From: Candidatus Woesearchaeota archaeon
GTDB taxonomy: Archaea; Nanobdellota; Nanobdellia; Woesearchaeales; CG1-02-33-12
Direction: 5' to 3'
DNA: 25,421 bases
Assembly (NCBI GenBank): GCA_017609385.1
Contig: JAFCEA010000006.1
Location: 1 to 25,421, forward strand
Positions within the stretch are counted from its first letter, which is position 1; each line of letters begins with the position of its first letter. The translations under genes and the position numbers were made by a program. Positions 1 through 7,831 of the stretch are shown here, in pieces. Under the pieces are notes generated by a model, which saw only the letters and a list, made by a program, of their open reading frames with translations, made no database searches and had not been told where the DNA came from.

Positions 1-138
1 AGGATTATAGAACATACTAAAGATCGTGCATATAATCTGAAAAAAATAGTAATAAAAGAGAAACAAAGACCTCCCATAATCACAATCACCCAATACAGAA
101 AAAAGTTCAAGAAAGAGCCCAAATGGGTTTATGTATAA
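1..138 (+). CDS. C-terminal end of an unrecognised protein (partial, runs off the window start)
   Basis: A reading frame is open from the first base to a TAA at 136-138, giving 45 residues. It is basic and hydrophilic near the end, with the segment KEKQRPPIITITQYRKKF. There is no start in the window, so only the C-terminus is visible. I do not recognise the family. It lies on the same strand as the broken sugar phosphorylase gene, which begins 32 nt later with its own TATA-like sequence, so the two need not be cotranscribed. A chance open frame of this length is possible in AT-rich DNA. Confidence 0.45.
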   Translation, partial: RIIEHTKDRAYNLKKIVIKEKQRPPIITITQYRKKFKKEPKWVYV

Positions 139-144
139 AACTTC

Positions 145-150
145 TATAAA
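145..150 (+). promoter_or_regulatory. TATA box of the broken sugar phosphorylase gene
   Basis: TATAAA lies with its centre about 24 nt upstream of the ATG at 171, the spacing expected if the transcript begins at or next to the start codon. The same arrangement recurs at several other genes in the window. Confidence 0.4.
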
Positions 151-170
151 TCTCTACTGGTAACAAACTA

Positions 171-1821
171 ATGGATAAAAAACAGATTTTGCCAAAAATA
201 AAAAATAAACTAGAAATAATATACCCATATAATAATACAGACCAGATTTTTCTAAAGCTAAATAATATTATAAATAAATATTACAATAAACCAATAATCA
301 AGAGTAAGAGAAAAAAATATGGAAATAAATTATTTTTATCAGAGAAAGACTCTATTTTGATTACATATGGGGATTCTATAAAGACTAGCAAAGAAAAACC
401 ATTAAAAACCCTATATAGATTTCTTGGAAAATATACCAAAAATAGGATTACGGGGGTTCATGTTTTGCCGTTTTTCCCTAGCTCTGATGATGTTTTTTCA
501 ATAATTGATTATAAAAATGTTAGTCCGGAATTAGGAAATTGGAAAGATATCCAGAAAATTGCAAAAGATTATCATTTGATGGCTGACCTTGTATTAAACC
601 ATGTTTCCAAGGAGAGCATTCCAAGGAGAGCAAATGGTTCAAGGGGTTTCTAAAAGGGGATAAGAAATACCTGGATTATTTCATTGCTTTTGATAGAAAA
701 GTTAATACAATTTTGGTTTTCAGGCCAAGAACAAACCCCCTATTAACAAGATTTAAAACAAGAAATGGATTAAAATATGTGTGGACAACTTTCAGTGATA
801 ATCAGGTTGACCTGAATTTTAAAAATCCAGATGTTTTGCTTGAGACTATTGACATACTATTGCTTTATCTTTCAAATGGAATTGAGATTATTAGATTAGA
901 TGCAGTAGGTTTTCTGTGGAAAGAACTGGGAACCTCGTGCTTTAATTTGAAGAATAGTCACGAGATTGTTAAACTTCTTCGGCTTATATTAAGTTATGTA
1001 GCACCTTATGCTATCTTAATCACTGAAACACATACCCCACATAAATATAACATATCCTATTTTGGCAAGGGTGATGAGGCACATATGGTCTATCAGGTCA
1101 ATCTTCCCTTGCTTGTATTGGATGCATTCATAAGAGAGGATACATCTCATTTGCAGGGATTCTATAAAAGAATAGAACCATTAAAAGCTGAGAATCTGTT
1201 CTTTAATTTCCTGGCCTCACATGATGGTATTAATGTGGTTGGTGCAAAGGGATTGCTTACAAAAAAACAATTCAATAATCTTCTTAATAGAGTAAAAAAG
1301 CATAATGGTCTTATCTCATATAGGTCTATGCCAGATGGAACCAAAGCCCCCTATGAATTAAATATAAATTATTTTGATGCAATAAATAACCCTAATAAGA
1401 AAACCATGGTCAATAAAGAAGTAAAAAGATTTATCTCATCACAATCAATTATCATAGCAAGCCGAGGTGTGCCTGGTATTTACATACATAGCTTGATTGG
1501 CTCAAGAAATTATCTGGCAGGGGTAAAGAAAACAGGAATAAAAAATCAATAAGATACAATGTTCTAAATAACTATTTGAGGTTGCTTGATATAAGAACAA
1601 AGATTCCAGAGCTTAATCAGCTCTATAAACAGAAAATTATCTATTCAGATAAGAGATTATTCATTATATCAAGGCTCAGAAAAAATAAAAAACTAGTTGT
1701 AATAATAAATGTAAGCAATGATATGGTTTCAGTCTCTAGATATAAAGGCAGAACAGACTTATTATCAAAAAGAAAATTTGATGGAGAAGTTCAACCAAAT
1801 GGGGTTTACTTCTTAAAGTAA
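171..1821 (+). pseudogene. GH13 sucrose-phosphorylase-like sugar phosphorylase, broken by two frameshifts
   Basis: Three consecutive frames (171-653, about 620-1552, about 1546-1821) together encode one roughly 550-residue alpha-amylase-superfamily protein resembling GH13 subfamily 18 phosphorylases (sucrose or glucosylglycerate phosphorylase type). Family landmarks appear in order: ITYGDS, HVLPFFPSSDD, LVLNHVS, YVWTTFSDNQVDLN, IIRLDAVGFLWKELGTSC (nucleophile Asp in RLDA), ITETHTP (acid/base Glu), FLASHDG (third acid), ELNINYFDA and GVPGIYIHSL. All three catalytic acids are therefore intact. The first break is a perfect 14-bp tandem duplication (605-618 and 619-632); removing one copy restores NHVSKESKWF. 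The second is in an A-run (1540-1545), where one extra A would join TGIK to SIRYN. About 15-20 residues usual in the family after the second break also seem missing. These enzymes are mainly bacterial, so transfer is possible. Precise substrate is unknown. Confidence 0.85.
605..632 (+). repeat. Perfect 14-bp tandem duplication that breaks the phosphorylase gene
   Basis: TTCCAAGGAGAGCA occurs twice head to tail at 605-618 and 619-632. Fourteen bases shift the frame by two. Deleting either copy gives a reading frame that matches the family sequence across the junction. Confidence 0.95.
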
Positions 1822-1840
1822 TCCAAATAATAACAAAAAG

Positions 1841-1848
1841 TTTATATA
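1841..1848 (+). promoter_or_regulatory. TATA box upstream of the ileS region
   Basis: TTTATATA is centred 26 nt upstream of an ATG at 1871, so transcription probably starts at that ATG rather than close to ileS at 2035. The ileS message would then carry about 160 nt of upstream sequence containing a small hydrophobic ORF. Confidence 0.5.
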
Positions 1849-1870
1849 TTTATTATAACTTTTCTTTCTT

Positions 1871-2051
1871 ATGAAATCCAATTTATACTTATTACCTTTT
1901 AATATTAGCTGCATTATTAGTTTTATTTCTATTATCATTATTATATAAATGCTGGCCCTTTATAAGCTGGCAAACCCTCACTAATAGAAATAAATATAAA
2001 CAAATAAAAAAACAAGAACAAATAAGGATAAAAAATGGACAAAAAATATGA
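1871..2051 (+). pseudogene. Possible small single-span membrane protein upstream of ileS, apparently frameshifted
   Basis: An ATG at 1871, placed where a leaderless transcript would begin, opens a 25-residue hydrophobic frame that stops at 1946-1948. From 1878 another frame stays open to a TGA at 2049-2051. It encodes a convincing bitopic protein: a Leu-rich membrane segment (YLLILAALLVLFLLSLLY) followed by a basic Lys/Gln/Asn-rich tail. Removing one base between 1874 and 1877 would join the ATG to this frame, giving about 59 residues. Its end would overlap the ileS start by 17 nt, which suggests coupling. I do not recognise a family. It could equally be a fortuitous frame in AT-rich leader DNA. 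Confidence 0.35.
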
Positions 2052-5000
2052 TTTTGGAAAAATAGAAAAAGAAATACTTGCATTTTGGAAGAAAAATAAG
2101 AAGCTTATCTATGATTCTCTTCAGGAAAATCCAAAAGATAAAAAGCCATTATTCTCATGGCTGGAAGGGCCTCCAACAGCAAATGCGCCTCCTGGATTGC
2201 ATCATGTTGAGGCAAGGGTTTCAAAGGACTTGGTTTGCAGATATAATTTTATGAAGGGTTTTGCTGTTCCAAGAAAAGGCGGATGGGACTGCCATGGCCT
2301 GCCTGTTGAAATCCAAGTCCAGAAAAAATTAAATCTAAAGACAAAAAAAGACATTTACAAATTTGGCGTTGAGAAATTTATTAATATATGCAAAAAAGAT
2401 GTTTTCTCATTTGTAAAGGAATGGTCTGATATGACTGAAAGAATGGGCTTCTGGGTTGATTTGGATAATCCTTATATCACCATGGAAAAAAACTACATGG
2501 AAAGCGAGTGGTGGGCACTGAAGCAGTTGTTTGACAAAGGCCTTATCTATAAAGGCTATAAGGTTGTTCCTTACAGTGTTGGTTGTGAAAGCCCATTATC
2601 AAGCCATGAGGTAGCACTTGGATATCAGGATATTATAGAGGATACAGTAACTGTCAGGTTTGAGGCAAAAGAAGATATTTATAAAAAATTTCCTGAGCTT
2701 GACAAAAACAAGAAACTATATTATTTGGTTTGGACAACAACACCATGGACACTTCCAAGCAATCTTGTTATAGCTGTAAAGGATGATATAAATTATGTGA
2801 TTGTTGAAACAGATTTTTCAGAAAAGAAAAGGGAAAAAGTCTATTATGTTATTGCAAAAGACTTGCTGGAAAGGTATTTTCCTGATAAAAACAACAGAAA
2901 AATAATAAAAACAATAAAGGGAAAAGAACTTGAAAATCTGGAATATGAGCCTTTGTTTGATTATTTTAAAGACAAACTAAAGAATTCATTTAAATTTATT
3001 CTTGCTGATTTTGTAACAACAGGGGAGGGAACAGGCCTTGTTCATCAGGCACCAGCTTTTGGTGAGGATGATTTCACTATCTGCAAGGAAAAAGGGATCG
3101 ACTTTGTAAACCCAGTTGACCTTGAGGGCAAGTTCACAGATGAGGTTAAGGATTATAAAGCAAGGTTTGTAAAGGACTGTGACCCAGATATAATAAAAAG
3201 GCTTGATAAAGAAGGAAAACTATTTGTAACATACAAGGTCAAGCATACATATCCCTTCTGCTGGAGAACAGGCTGCCCATTAATTTATTATGCAATGGAT
3301 GCATGGTTTATTTCAGTCTCAAAATTCAGGGATAAGCTAGTTAAAAACAATAATAAGATTAACTGGTATCCTGAAAGCTTTAAAGAGGGAAGATTTGGAA
3401 ACTGGATTTCAGAGGCAAAGGACTGGGCTTTATCAAGAAACAAGTTCTGGGGAACACCCCTAAACATATGGGTCTGTGAAAACGAGAAATGCAGTCACAT
3501 GGAAGCAATAGGAAGCATAAAAGAGCTTGAACAAAAAACAGGAAAAAAAGTAAATGATCTCCATATTGGCTCTGTTGATTCTTTAACATATAAATGCCCA
3601 AAATGCAGCAAAACAATGAAAAGAACTCCGGAAGTAATTGACTGCTGGTTTGATTCAGGAGCAGCAACATTTGCACAGTTTCATTATCCATTTGAGAACA
3701 AGGAGCTATTTAAAAAAAGATTTCCATATGATTTTATCTCAGAATCAATTGACCAAACAAGGGGCTGGTTTTATACTTTGCATGTTTTATCAACCCTTTT
3801 GTTTGATGATTTAACTTATAAGAATGTTGCAGTTACAGGTTTGTTATGTGATGAGTATGGCGAAAAAATGTCCAAGTCAAAGGGAAATATATTATACCCG
3901 AATGATGTTTTTGACAAAAGAGGAGTAGATTCTGTAAGACTGCTCATGTGCTCTTATCCTCTTGGAAACAATGTAAAAGTTGGCCTTTCAGTCTTTGACG
4001 AGACAATAATGCCTTTCTTCAATATTTTATGGAACTCATATTATTATGTTGCAAGTTACATCAATAACTTCAGGCTTAATAATATAAAAAACATTAATCT
4101 CAAAAAGGTAGAGGACAGATGGATTATATCAAGGGTAAACTCAACATTAAAGGATGTTGAGAAAAGCATGGAAAAATATGATTATGCACATGCAACAGAA
4201 TCCATAAGAAACTTTGTAGTAAATGACCTCTCAAGAACTTACATCAAGATTATCAGGGACAGGGCACAGGAAGAGAATAAGGAACTGGCATTTAGTTTTA
4301 AGTATGTTTTTGACAGATTAATAAAAATAATTGCTCCATTCACCCCGTTTATATCAGAGCATATTTACCAGGAGTTCTTAAAAGGAGAATCTTGGAGCGT
4401 CCACTTTGAAAAATGGCCAAAGCATGAGAAAATAGACAAAAAGCTTGAGCAGGAATTTTTATTTGCCTCTGATATAATACAGGCAATTCTTGCAGCAAGG
4501 GAAAAAGCACAGGTTGGAATAAGGTGGCCATTGGGCAAGGTTATTATACACTCAGAAGAGGACAAGAAACTAACTAAAGATGTTGAATCATCAGTCTTAT
4601 CGCAGACAAACATAAAGGAATTAGACTATGTTAAGAGGTTTGACCTTGGCTATGACTTTAAAATTAATTACAAAAACCTTGGAAAAGAATATGGTGAGAA
4701 AACAGCAGATATGATTGAATTGATTAATAAGAACAAGGATAAAGTGATAAAAGCCCTTGAGGATGGAAAAGAAAAAATATCTTTTGAAGATAAGGAAGTT
4801 AATCTGAAAGAGCATCTTAACTTATTAAAAATTGTTCCAAAACCATTTGTTCTTGGTAGTGGAAAAGATTTTGATATTTATCTTGATACAACAATGGATT
4901 CTGAGCTTGAGAATGAGGGATACTTTCGAGAGTTAACAAGAAGAATACAGAGCCTGAGAAAAAAAGCAGAACTTAACAAAATGGATAAGGTAGAGCTTGT

Positions 5001-5175
5001 TTTAGAGCTTGATACTGATTTCGAGACTTATGTTAAAGGAAATCTTATGGAATTAGAGAGAAAAGTTGGCTCAAAGAAAACTGTCTTTGGGAAGATTTCT
5101 AAAGAATTCAAGTTCTCAACAAAAGAAAAAGTAAAGCAAAAAAAGTTTGTTATTGGAATTAAGAAAATCAATTAA
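2035..5175 (+). CDS. ileS: Isoleucyl-tRNA synthetase, archaeal/eukaryotic type
   Basis: This 1046-residue class I aminoacyl-tRNA synthetase charges tRNA-Ile in the cytoplasm. The catalytic HIGH motif appears as GLHH in PPTANAPPGLHHVEAR near residue 50. The CP1 editing domain shows WTTTPWTLPSN (about residue 240) and GTGLVHQAPAFGEDDF (about residue 340). A Cys-containing insert (CENEKCSHM ... CPKCSK, residues about 480-525) probably binds zinc. The second signature KMSKSKGN is near residue 615, followed by an anticodon-binding helical domain. A C-terminal extension ending around NEGYFRELTRRIQSLRKKAEL is typical of the long archaeal/eukaryotic-like form, and the length fits. The ATG at 2035 is preceded by only a weak purine-rich stretch (AAGGATAAAAA). 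The gene converges on rps8e. Confidence 0.97.
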   Translation: MDKKYDFGKIEKEILAFWKKNKKLIYDSLQENPKDKKPLFSWLEGPPTANAPPGLHHVEARVSKDLVCRYNFMKGFAVPRKGGWDCHGLPVEIQVQKKLNLKTKKDIYKFGVEKFINICKKDVFSFVKEWSDMTERMGFWVDLDNPYITMEKNYMESEWWALKQLFDKGLIYKGYKVVPYSVGCESPLSSHEVALGYQDIIEDTVTVRFEAKEDIYKKFPELDKNKKLYYLVWTTTPWTLPSNLVIAVKDDINYVIVETDFSEKKREKVYYVIAKDLLERYFPDKNNRKIIKTIKGKELENLEYEPLFDYFKDKLKNSFKFILADFVTTGEGTGLVHQAPAFGEDDFTICKEKGIDFVNPVDLEGKFTDEVKDYKARFVKDCDPDIIKRLDKEGKLFVTYKVKHTYPFCWRTGCPLIYYAMDAWFISVSKFRDKLVKNNNKINWYPESFKEGRFGNWISEAKDWALSRNKFWGTPLNIWVCENEKCSHMEAIGSIKELEQKTGKKVNDLHIGSVDSLTYKCPKCSKTMKRTPEVIDCWFDSGAATFAQFHYPFENKELFKKRFPYDFISESIDQTRGWFYTLHVLSTLLFDDLTYKNVAVTGLLCDEYGEKMSKSKGNILYPNDVFDKRGVDSVRLLMCSYPLGNNVKVGLSVFDETIMPFFNILWNSYYYVASYINNFRLNNIKNINLKKVEDRWIISRVNSTLKDVEKSMEKYDYAHATESIRNFVVNDLSRTYIKIIRDRAQEENKELAFSFKYVFDRLIKIIAPFTPFISEHIYQEFLKGESWSVHFEKWPKHEKIDKKLEQEFLFASDIIQAILAAREKAQVGIRWPLGKVIIHSEEDKKLTKDVESSVLSQTNIKELDYVKRFDLGYDFKINYKNLGKEYGEKTADMIELINKNKDKVIKALEDGKEKISFEDKEVNLKEHLNLLKIVPKPFVLGSGKDFDIYLDTTMDSELENEGYFRELTRRIQSLRKKAELNKMDKVELVLELDTDFETYVKGNLMELERKVGSKKTVFGKISKEFKFSTKEKVKQKKFVIGIKKIN

Positions 5176-5549
5176 ACTAAAACAGCATTAATTGCTCCTT
5201 CCTGGCCAGGCCTGTTTGTTATCTTTGCCTTTCCTTTCTCTGTCTGGATAATACAGCCATGAGTCATTATGCTTCTTCTTACAAAGTGCCTGTTAGCAAG
5301 AGTTTCTAAAACAGATATTATCTTTACTTTAGAATATTTTTTGGTTTTTTTATCCAGCAGGTTAACTGTATTTTCATTGAGCAATATCTGTTTGTGATTC
5401 CCCCCCACTGTTCTAATCACTTTTAGTTTTCTTTCATCAACCTTTGTTAAGGAAGGAACTCTTCCCTGCTCAGACAATCTTTTACCTCTGTTCTTCTTAT
5501 ATCTTGAACTTGTTGAACTTCTCTTTGATCTTCTTTGACTTATAACCAT
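5172..5549 (-). CDS. rps8e: Small ribosomal subunit protein eS8
   Basis: The 125-residue basic protein matches archaeal S8e, a small-subunit component found only in archaea and eukaryotes. It starts MVISQRRSKRSSTSSRY, has the central GNHKQILLNENTVNLLD segment, and ends with the THGCIIQTEKGKAKITNRPGQEGAINAVLV region, which is the conserved C-terminal signature of the family. Length is normal for archaea. Its stop overlaps the stop of ileS on the other strand (TTAA at 5172-5175). A TATA box centred near 5575 lies 26 nt before the ATG, implying a leaderless message. Confidence 0.96.
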   Translation of the reverse strand: MVISQRRSKRSSTSSRYKKNRGKRLSEQGRVPSLTKVDERKLKVIRTVGGNHKQILLNENTVNLLDKKTKKYSKVKIISVLETLANRHFVRRSIMTHGCIIQTEKGKAKITNRPGQEGAINAVLV

Positions 5550-5571
5550 ATGGTTTGGGATTTTTGAATTA

Positions 5572-5577
5572 TTTATA
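5572..5577 (-). promoter_or_regulatory. TATA box of rps8e
   Basis: The minus-strand sequence TATAAA is centred about 26 nt upstream of the rps8e ATG (5549). The spacing predicts a transcript beginning at the start codon. Confidence 0.5.
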
Positions 5578-5611
5578 AGCTTTTTGATTATCCTAGTGTT
5601 TTATATAGTAA

Positions 5612-5622
5612 AGTTTATATAT
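5612..5622 (+). promoter_or_regulatory. TATA box of the LSm-rpl37e operon
   Basis: GTTTATATATG lies about 55 nt upstream of the LSm ATG, so this operon should have a leader of roughly 30 nt. The leader contains a Shine-Dalgarno-like GGGAGTGTGA just before the start codon, unlike the leaderless divergent neighbour rps8e. Confidence 0.45.
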
Positions 5623-5672
5623 GCAACCATCTACCCTTTTATTATATTTTAATTTTGGGAGTGTGATTATAA

Positions 5673-5954
5673 ATGGAAGATTCAAGACCCCTAGATGCTT
5701 TAAATAAGGCAAGAAACAAAAGAGTAATTGTGGAACTAAAGAATGGAAAACAGTACATTGGCAAGCTTAATGCATTTGACATACACATAAACGTTGTTTT
5801 AGAAGATGCTGAAGAACATGTAGAAGAAATAGTTGAAAAAGAAGTGGATGGAAAGAAAGTTTCAGTCAAAACAGGGAACAGAGTAATGAAAAGGAAATTG
5901 GGTATTATATTCCTAAGGGGAGACACAATCATTATAATCTCACCAACACAGTAA
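5673..5954 (+). CDS. Archaeal Sm-like (LSm) RNA-binding protein
   Basis: This 93-residue protein has the Sm fold signatures. Sm1 spans about residues 10-50 (RPLDALNKARNKRVIVELKNG, then GKLNAFDIHINVVLEDAEE with the Asp-x-x-Asn RNA-binding pattern). Sm2 is IIFLRGDTIIIISP near the C-terminus. Such proteins form rings that bind U-rich RNA. Between Sm1 and Sm2 lies a variable acidic/basic insert (residues about 50-70). It starts at an ATG preceded by GGGAGTG. Only 22 nt separate it from rpl37e, and the LSm-L37e pairing is widely conserved in archaea, which supports both calls. Confidence 0.95.
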   Translation: MEDSRPLDALNKARNKRVIVELKNGKQYIGKLNAFDIHINVVLEDAEEHVEEIVEKEVDGKKVSVKTGNRVMKRKLGIIFLRGDTIIIISPTQ

Positions 5955-5976
5955 ATGATTTTCTTGGAGCATTAAA

Positions 5977-6144
5977 ATGTCTAAAGGGACTGCCTCAATG
6001 GGCAAGAAAAGCGGAAAGAAGAACATGATTCACTGCCGCAGATGCGGCAAGAGAACATATCACATAAGGAAGAAAGTATGCTCATCATGCGGGTTTGGAA
6101 AATCCCCCAAGCTTAGAAGCTATAAATGGAAGAGAGATAAATAA
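5977..6144 (+). CDS. rpl37e: Large ribosomal subunit protein eL37
   Basis: A 55-residue, very basic zinc-ribbon protein. It begins MSKGTASMGKKSGKKN, the typical L37e N-terminus, followed by two zinc knuckles, CRRC (residues about 19-22) and CSSC (about 34-37), then GFGKSPKLRSYKW. The length and Cys spacing match archaeal eL37, a component of the large subunit that packs against rRNA. It follows LSm by 22 nt with GGAG in the gap as ribosome binding site, and its end faces the CorA-like gene 8 nt away. Confidence 0.96.
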   Translation: MSKGTASMGKKSGKKNMIHCRRCGKRTYHIRKKVCSSCGFGKSPKLRSYKWKRDK

Positions 6145-6152
6145 AAATATTT

Positions 6153-7076
6153 CTAAAATAATTTCTTTTTCCAGAGAATAATAACTCCAATTATTGAGAG
6201 GGCTAGTGAAACCCCCATTGTAATGGGGAAAGCATATGGTGAGTTCTGAAATGGCAAAGCAATGTTCATGCCATAAATGCTTGCAACAAGGGTTGGCAGC
6301 ATCAGGATTAGGGTTATGGATGTAAGCAATTTCATAACAGTGTTTAGATTATTTGATATTAGTGAGGCAGATGTATCTGTCATCCCGCTGAGAATATTTG
6401 AGTAAATCTTAGCCATTTCAATTGCCTGCTTATTCTCTTCTGTTGTATCCTCAAGAAGCTCTTTGTCATGCTCAAACTGTGTAAATACATTTGTTTTGGT
6501 TAATCTTTCAATTAAAAACTGGTTTGATTTTAGTGATGTGCTAAAATAAACCAATGATTTTTGAATATTTAATAACCCAAGAATATCCTCATTTTTCATT
6601 GTTTTTTCCAAACCATCTTGGATAATATGAACCTTTTTATTAATCATATTCAGATGGCTTAAGTAGGTTTTTGCAGAGATTAGTAATATTCTTAGTGTTG
6701 TCTGAATTTTTTTTGCAGTATAAACTTTTTGGGATTTTAATTGAGTTATAACATCATTATCATTAAAGCAGAGGGTTATCAGATAATTATCTAAGATGAT
6801 TATACCTAAAGGTATTGTTGAATATTCTAATTCAGCATTATTTGAGTTTTTCTGAGGGGTTCTTGTTATAATAAAAAGGAGGTTATCATCTTTTTCCATA
6901 TCAGGCATTTCATCCATATCCTTAAGAGAGGATATAACATCCTGCGGCATATCAATGATATGGCTTATTTTAGACAATTCTTTTTTGGTTGGGCAGATAA
7001 GGTTTATCCAGCACCCCCTTGCAGGTTTTTTTATTAGTTTAAGTTCACCCTTAAATGACTTGAATATTTCTATCAT
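6153..7076 (-). CDS. corA: CorA-family divalent cation transporter
   Basis: A 307-residue protein with a long soluble N-terminal domain and two C-terminal membrane helices, the layout of CorA Mg2+/Co2+ channels that work as membrane pentamers. The signature GMN falls at residues about 269-271 (in IYGMNIALPF) at the end of the first helix (TSITLILMLPTLVASIYG). The second helix is PITMGVSLALSIIGVIILW, followed by a short basic tail WKKKLF. The helical stalk before the membrane contains an acidic stretch (FEHDKELLEDTTEENKQ). The exact ion cannot be read from sequence. A TATA box centred near 7105 lies about 26-29 nt upstream of the ATG. Confidence 0.93.
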   Translation of the reverse strand: MIEIFKSFKGELKLIKKPARGCWINLICPTKKELSKISHIIDMPQDVISSLKDMDEMPDMEKDDNLLFIITRTPQKNSNNAELEYSTIPLGIIILDNYLITLCFNDNDVITQLKSQKVYTAKKIQTTLRILLISAKTYLSHLNMINKKVHIIQDGLEKTMKNEDILGLLNIQKSLVYFSTSLKSNQFLIERLTKTNVFTQFEHDKELLEDTTEENKQAIEMAKIYSNILSGMTDTSASLISNNLNTVMKLLTSITLILMLPTLVASIYGMNIALPFQNSPYAFPITMGVSLALSIIGVIILWKKKLF

Positions 7077-7100
7077 GTGTTTTATTAAATTATTAACTAA

Positions 7101-7110
7101 TATTTAAATA
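7101..7110 (-). promoter_or_regulatory. TATA box of the corA-like gene
   Basis: The AT-only palindrome TATTTAAATA is centred about 29 nt upstream of the ATG at 7076, consistent with a very short or absent leader. Confidence 0.4.
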
Positions 7111-7149
7111 ATTGGTTTTTTGAAATCAGATAGTCTTTAAACAAAAAGC

Positions 7150-7160
7150 TTTTTATACAT
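7150..7160 (+). promoter_or_regulatory. TATA box of the tRNA-Leu gene
   Basis: TTTTTATACAT is centred about 27 nt upstream of the first base of the mature tRNA, the standard archaeal promoter distance. Confidence 0.5.
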
Positions 7161-7181
7161 TAGTAATGTTACTCTTACTAT

Positions 7182-7265
7182 GCGGGGATGCCGGAGTGGT
7201 CAAACGGGACAGGTTTAGGACCTGTTGGCTTAGTGCCTACGAGGGTTCAAATCCCTTTCCCCGCA
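7182..7265 (+). tRNA. tRNA-Leu, anticodon UAG
   Basis: The 84-nt sequence folds as a class II tRNA. The acceptor stem GCGGGGA pairs perfectly with TCCCCGC and is followed by discriminator A. The anticodon stem ACAGG/CCTGT encloses the loop TTTAGGA, giving anticodon TAG, which reads CUN leucine codons. The T arm is GAGGG-TTCAAAT-CCCTT, and the long variable arm (GGC-TTAGT-GCC) is the leucine hallmark. No intron is visible and CCA is not encoded. T-rich sequence follows (7266-7276). Confidence 0.96.
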
Positions 7266-7363
7266 TTTATTCTTTTGCTCAGTATATTAGCATTCATTGG
7301 TTATATTCTAAGATTTTGACCGATATAACGGTTAAATTCTAGATTAATTATTAAACTTAATCC

Positions 7364-7831
7364 CTAATAATTTTTAATTATTATTCTGATTTCTTGTATT
7401 TCATCTGCTGTTAATTCATTTACTATCTTCCTTGCATCAACTATCAAGCCAGATAGTTTTTCAAAATCAATAAAAACCTTCTTGTTTTTAAGGTAGTATT
7501 GGTTATCTATCCTCAGTTCTTTATCATTATCTAATGTTTTGTAAGTCCCTTTTTTAAAAATATTCTTTTTCTCAAGCAATCTAACCAATGCTAAAGTGCA
7601 GTTGTGTAATTCACATTTTATCCCTACCTTCATTAGAACAGCATATACAGAAAAATATTCAATATAATACTTTGTTGTAGCTAACCACATATTAGATTTG
7701 ACTGGATATATAATTTTTAAAATTTTCATGCTTTCTTCTGCATTTCTCAAATATTCCTCAGATAGATTATCATTTGGTTCAATTAGCTTTATCCCATTCT
7801 TCTGATTCTTACACCAGCTTATTTGACTCAT
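7364..7831 (-). CDS. HEPN-domain protein, partner of the adjacent nucleotidyltransferase (module 1)
   Basis: A 155-residue helical protein of the HEPN type found as partner of minimal nucleotidyltransferases. It shows the family layout LIEPNDNLSEEYLRNAEESMKIL, then a helix pair around TKYYIEYFSVYAVLMKVGIKCELHNCT. The canonical RNase motif R-x(4-6)-H is not obvious; only KCELH precedes the conserved His, so ribonuclease activity is uncertain. I chose the ATG at 7831 because GGTGG lies just upstream; an in-frame TTG at 7843 is an alternative. The start overlaps the upstream nucleotidyltransferase gene by 23 nt, so the two are translationally coupled. It resembles the protein at 14183-14668. Confidence 0.8.
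   Translation of the reverse strand: MSQISWCKNQKNGIKLIEPNDNLSEEYLRNAEESMKILKIIYPVKSNMWLATTKYYIEYFSVYAVLMKVGIKCELHNCTLALVRLLEKKNIFKKGTYKTLDNDKELRIDNQYYLKNKKVFIDFEKLSGLIVDARKIVNELTADEIQEIRIIIKNY

Noticed and set aside
3380..3691. 103-codon frame on the minus strand inside ileS
   Set aside because: It is antisense to a well-conserved part of ileS, Cys/Leu/Phe-rich as expected for a shadow frame, and has no promoter or ribosome site.
7182..7363. tRNA-Leu as an integration site for a mobile island
   Set aside because: I found no second copy of the tRNA 3' end in the window and no integrase gene, so there is no evidence beyond the adjacent toxin-antitoxin-like module.
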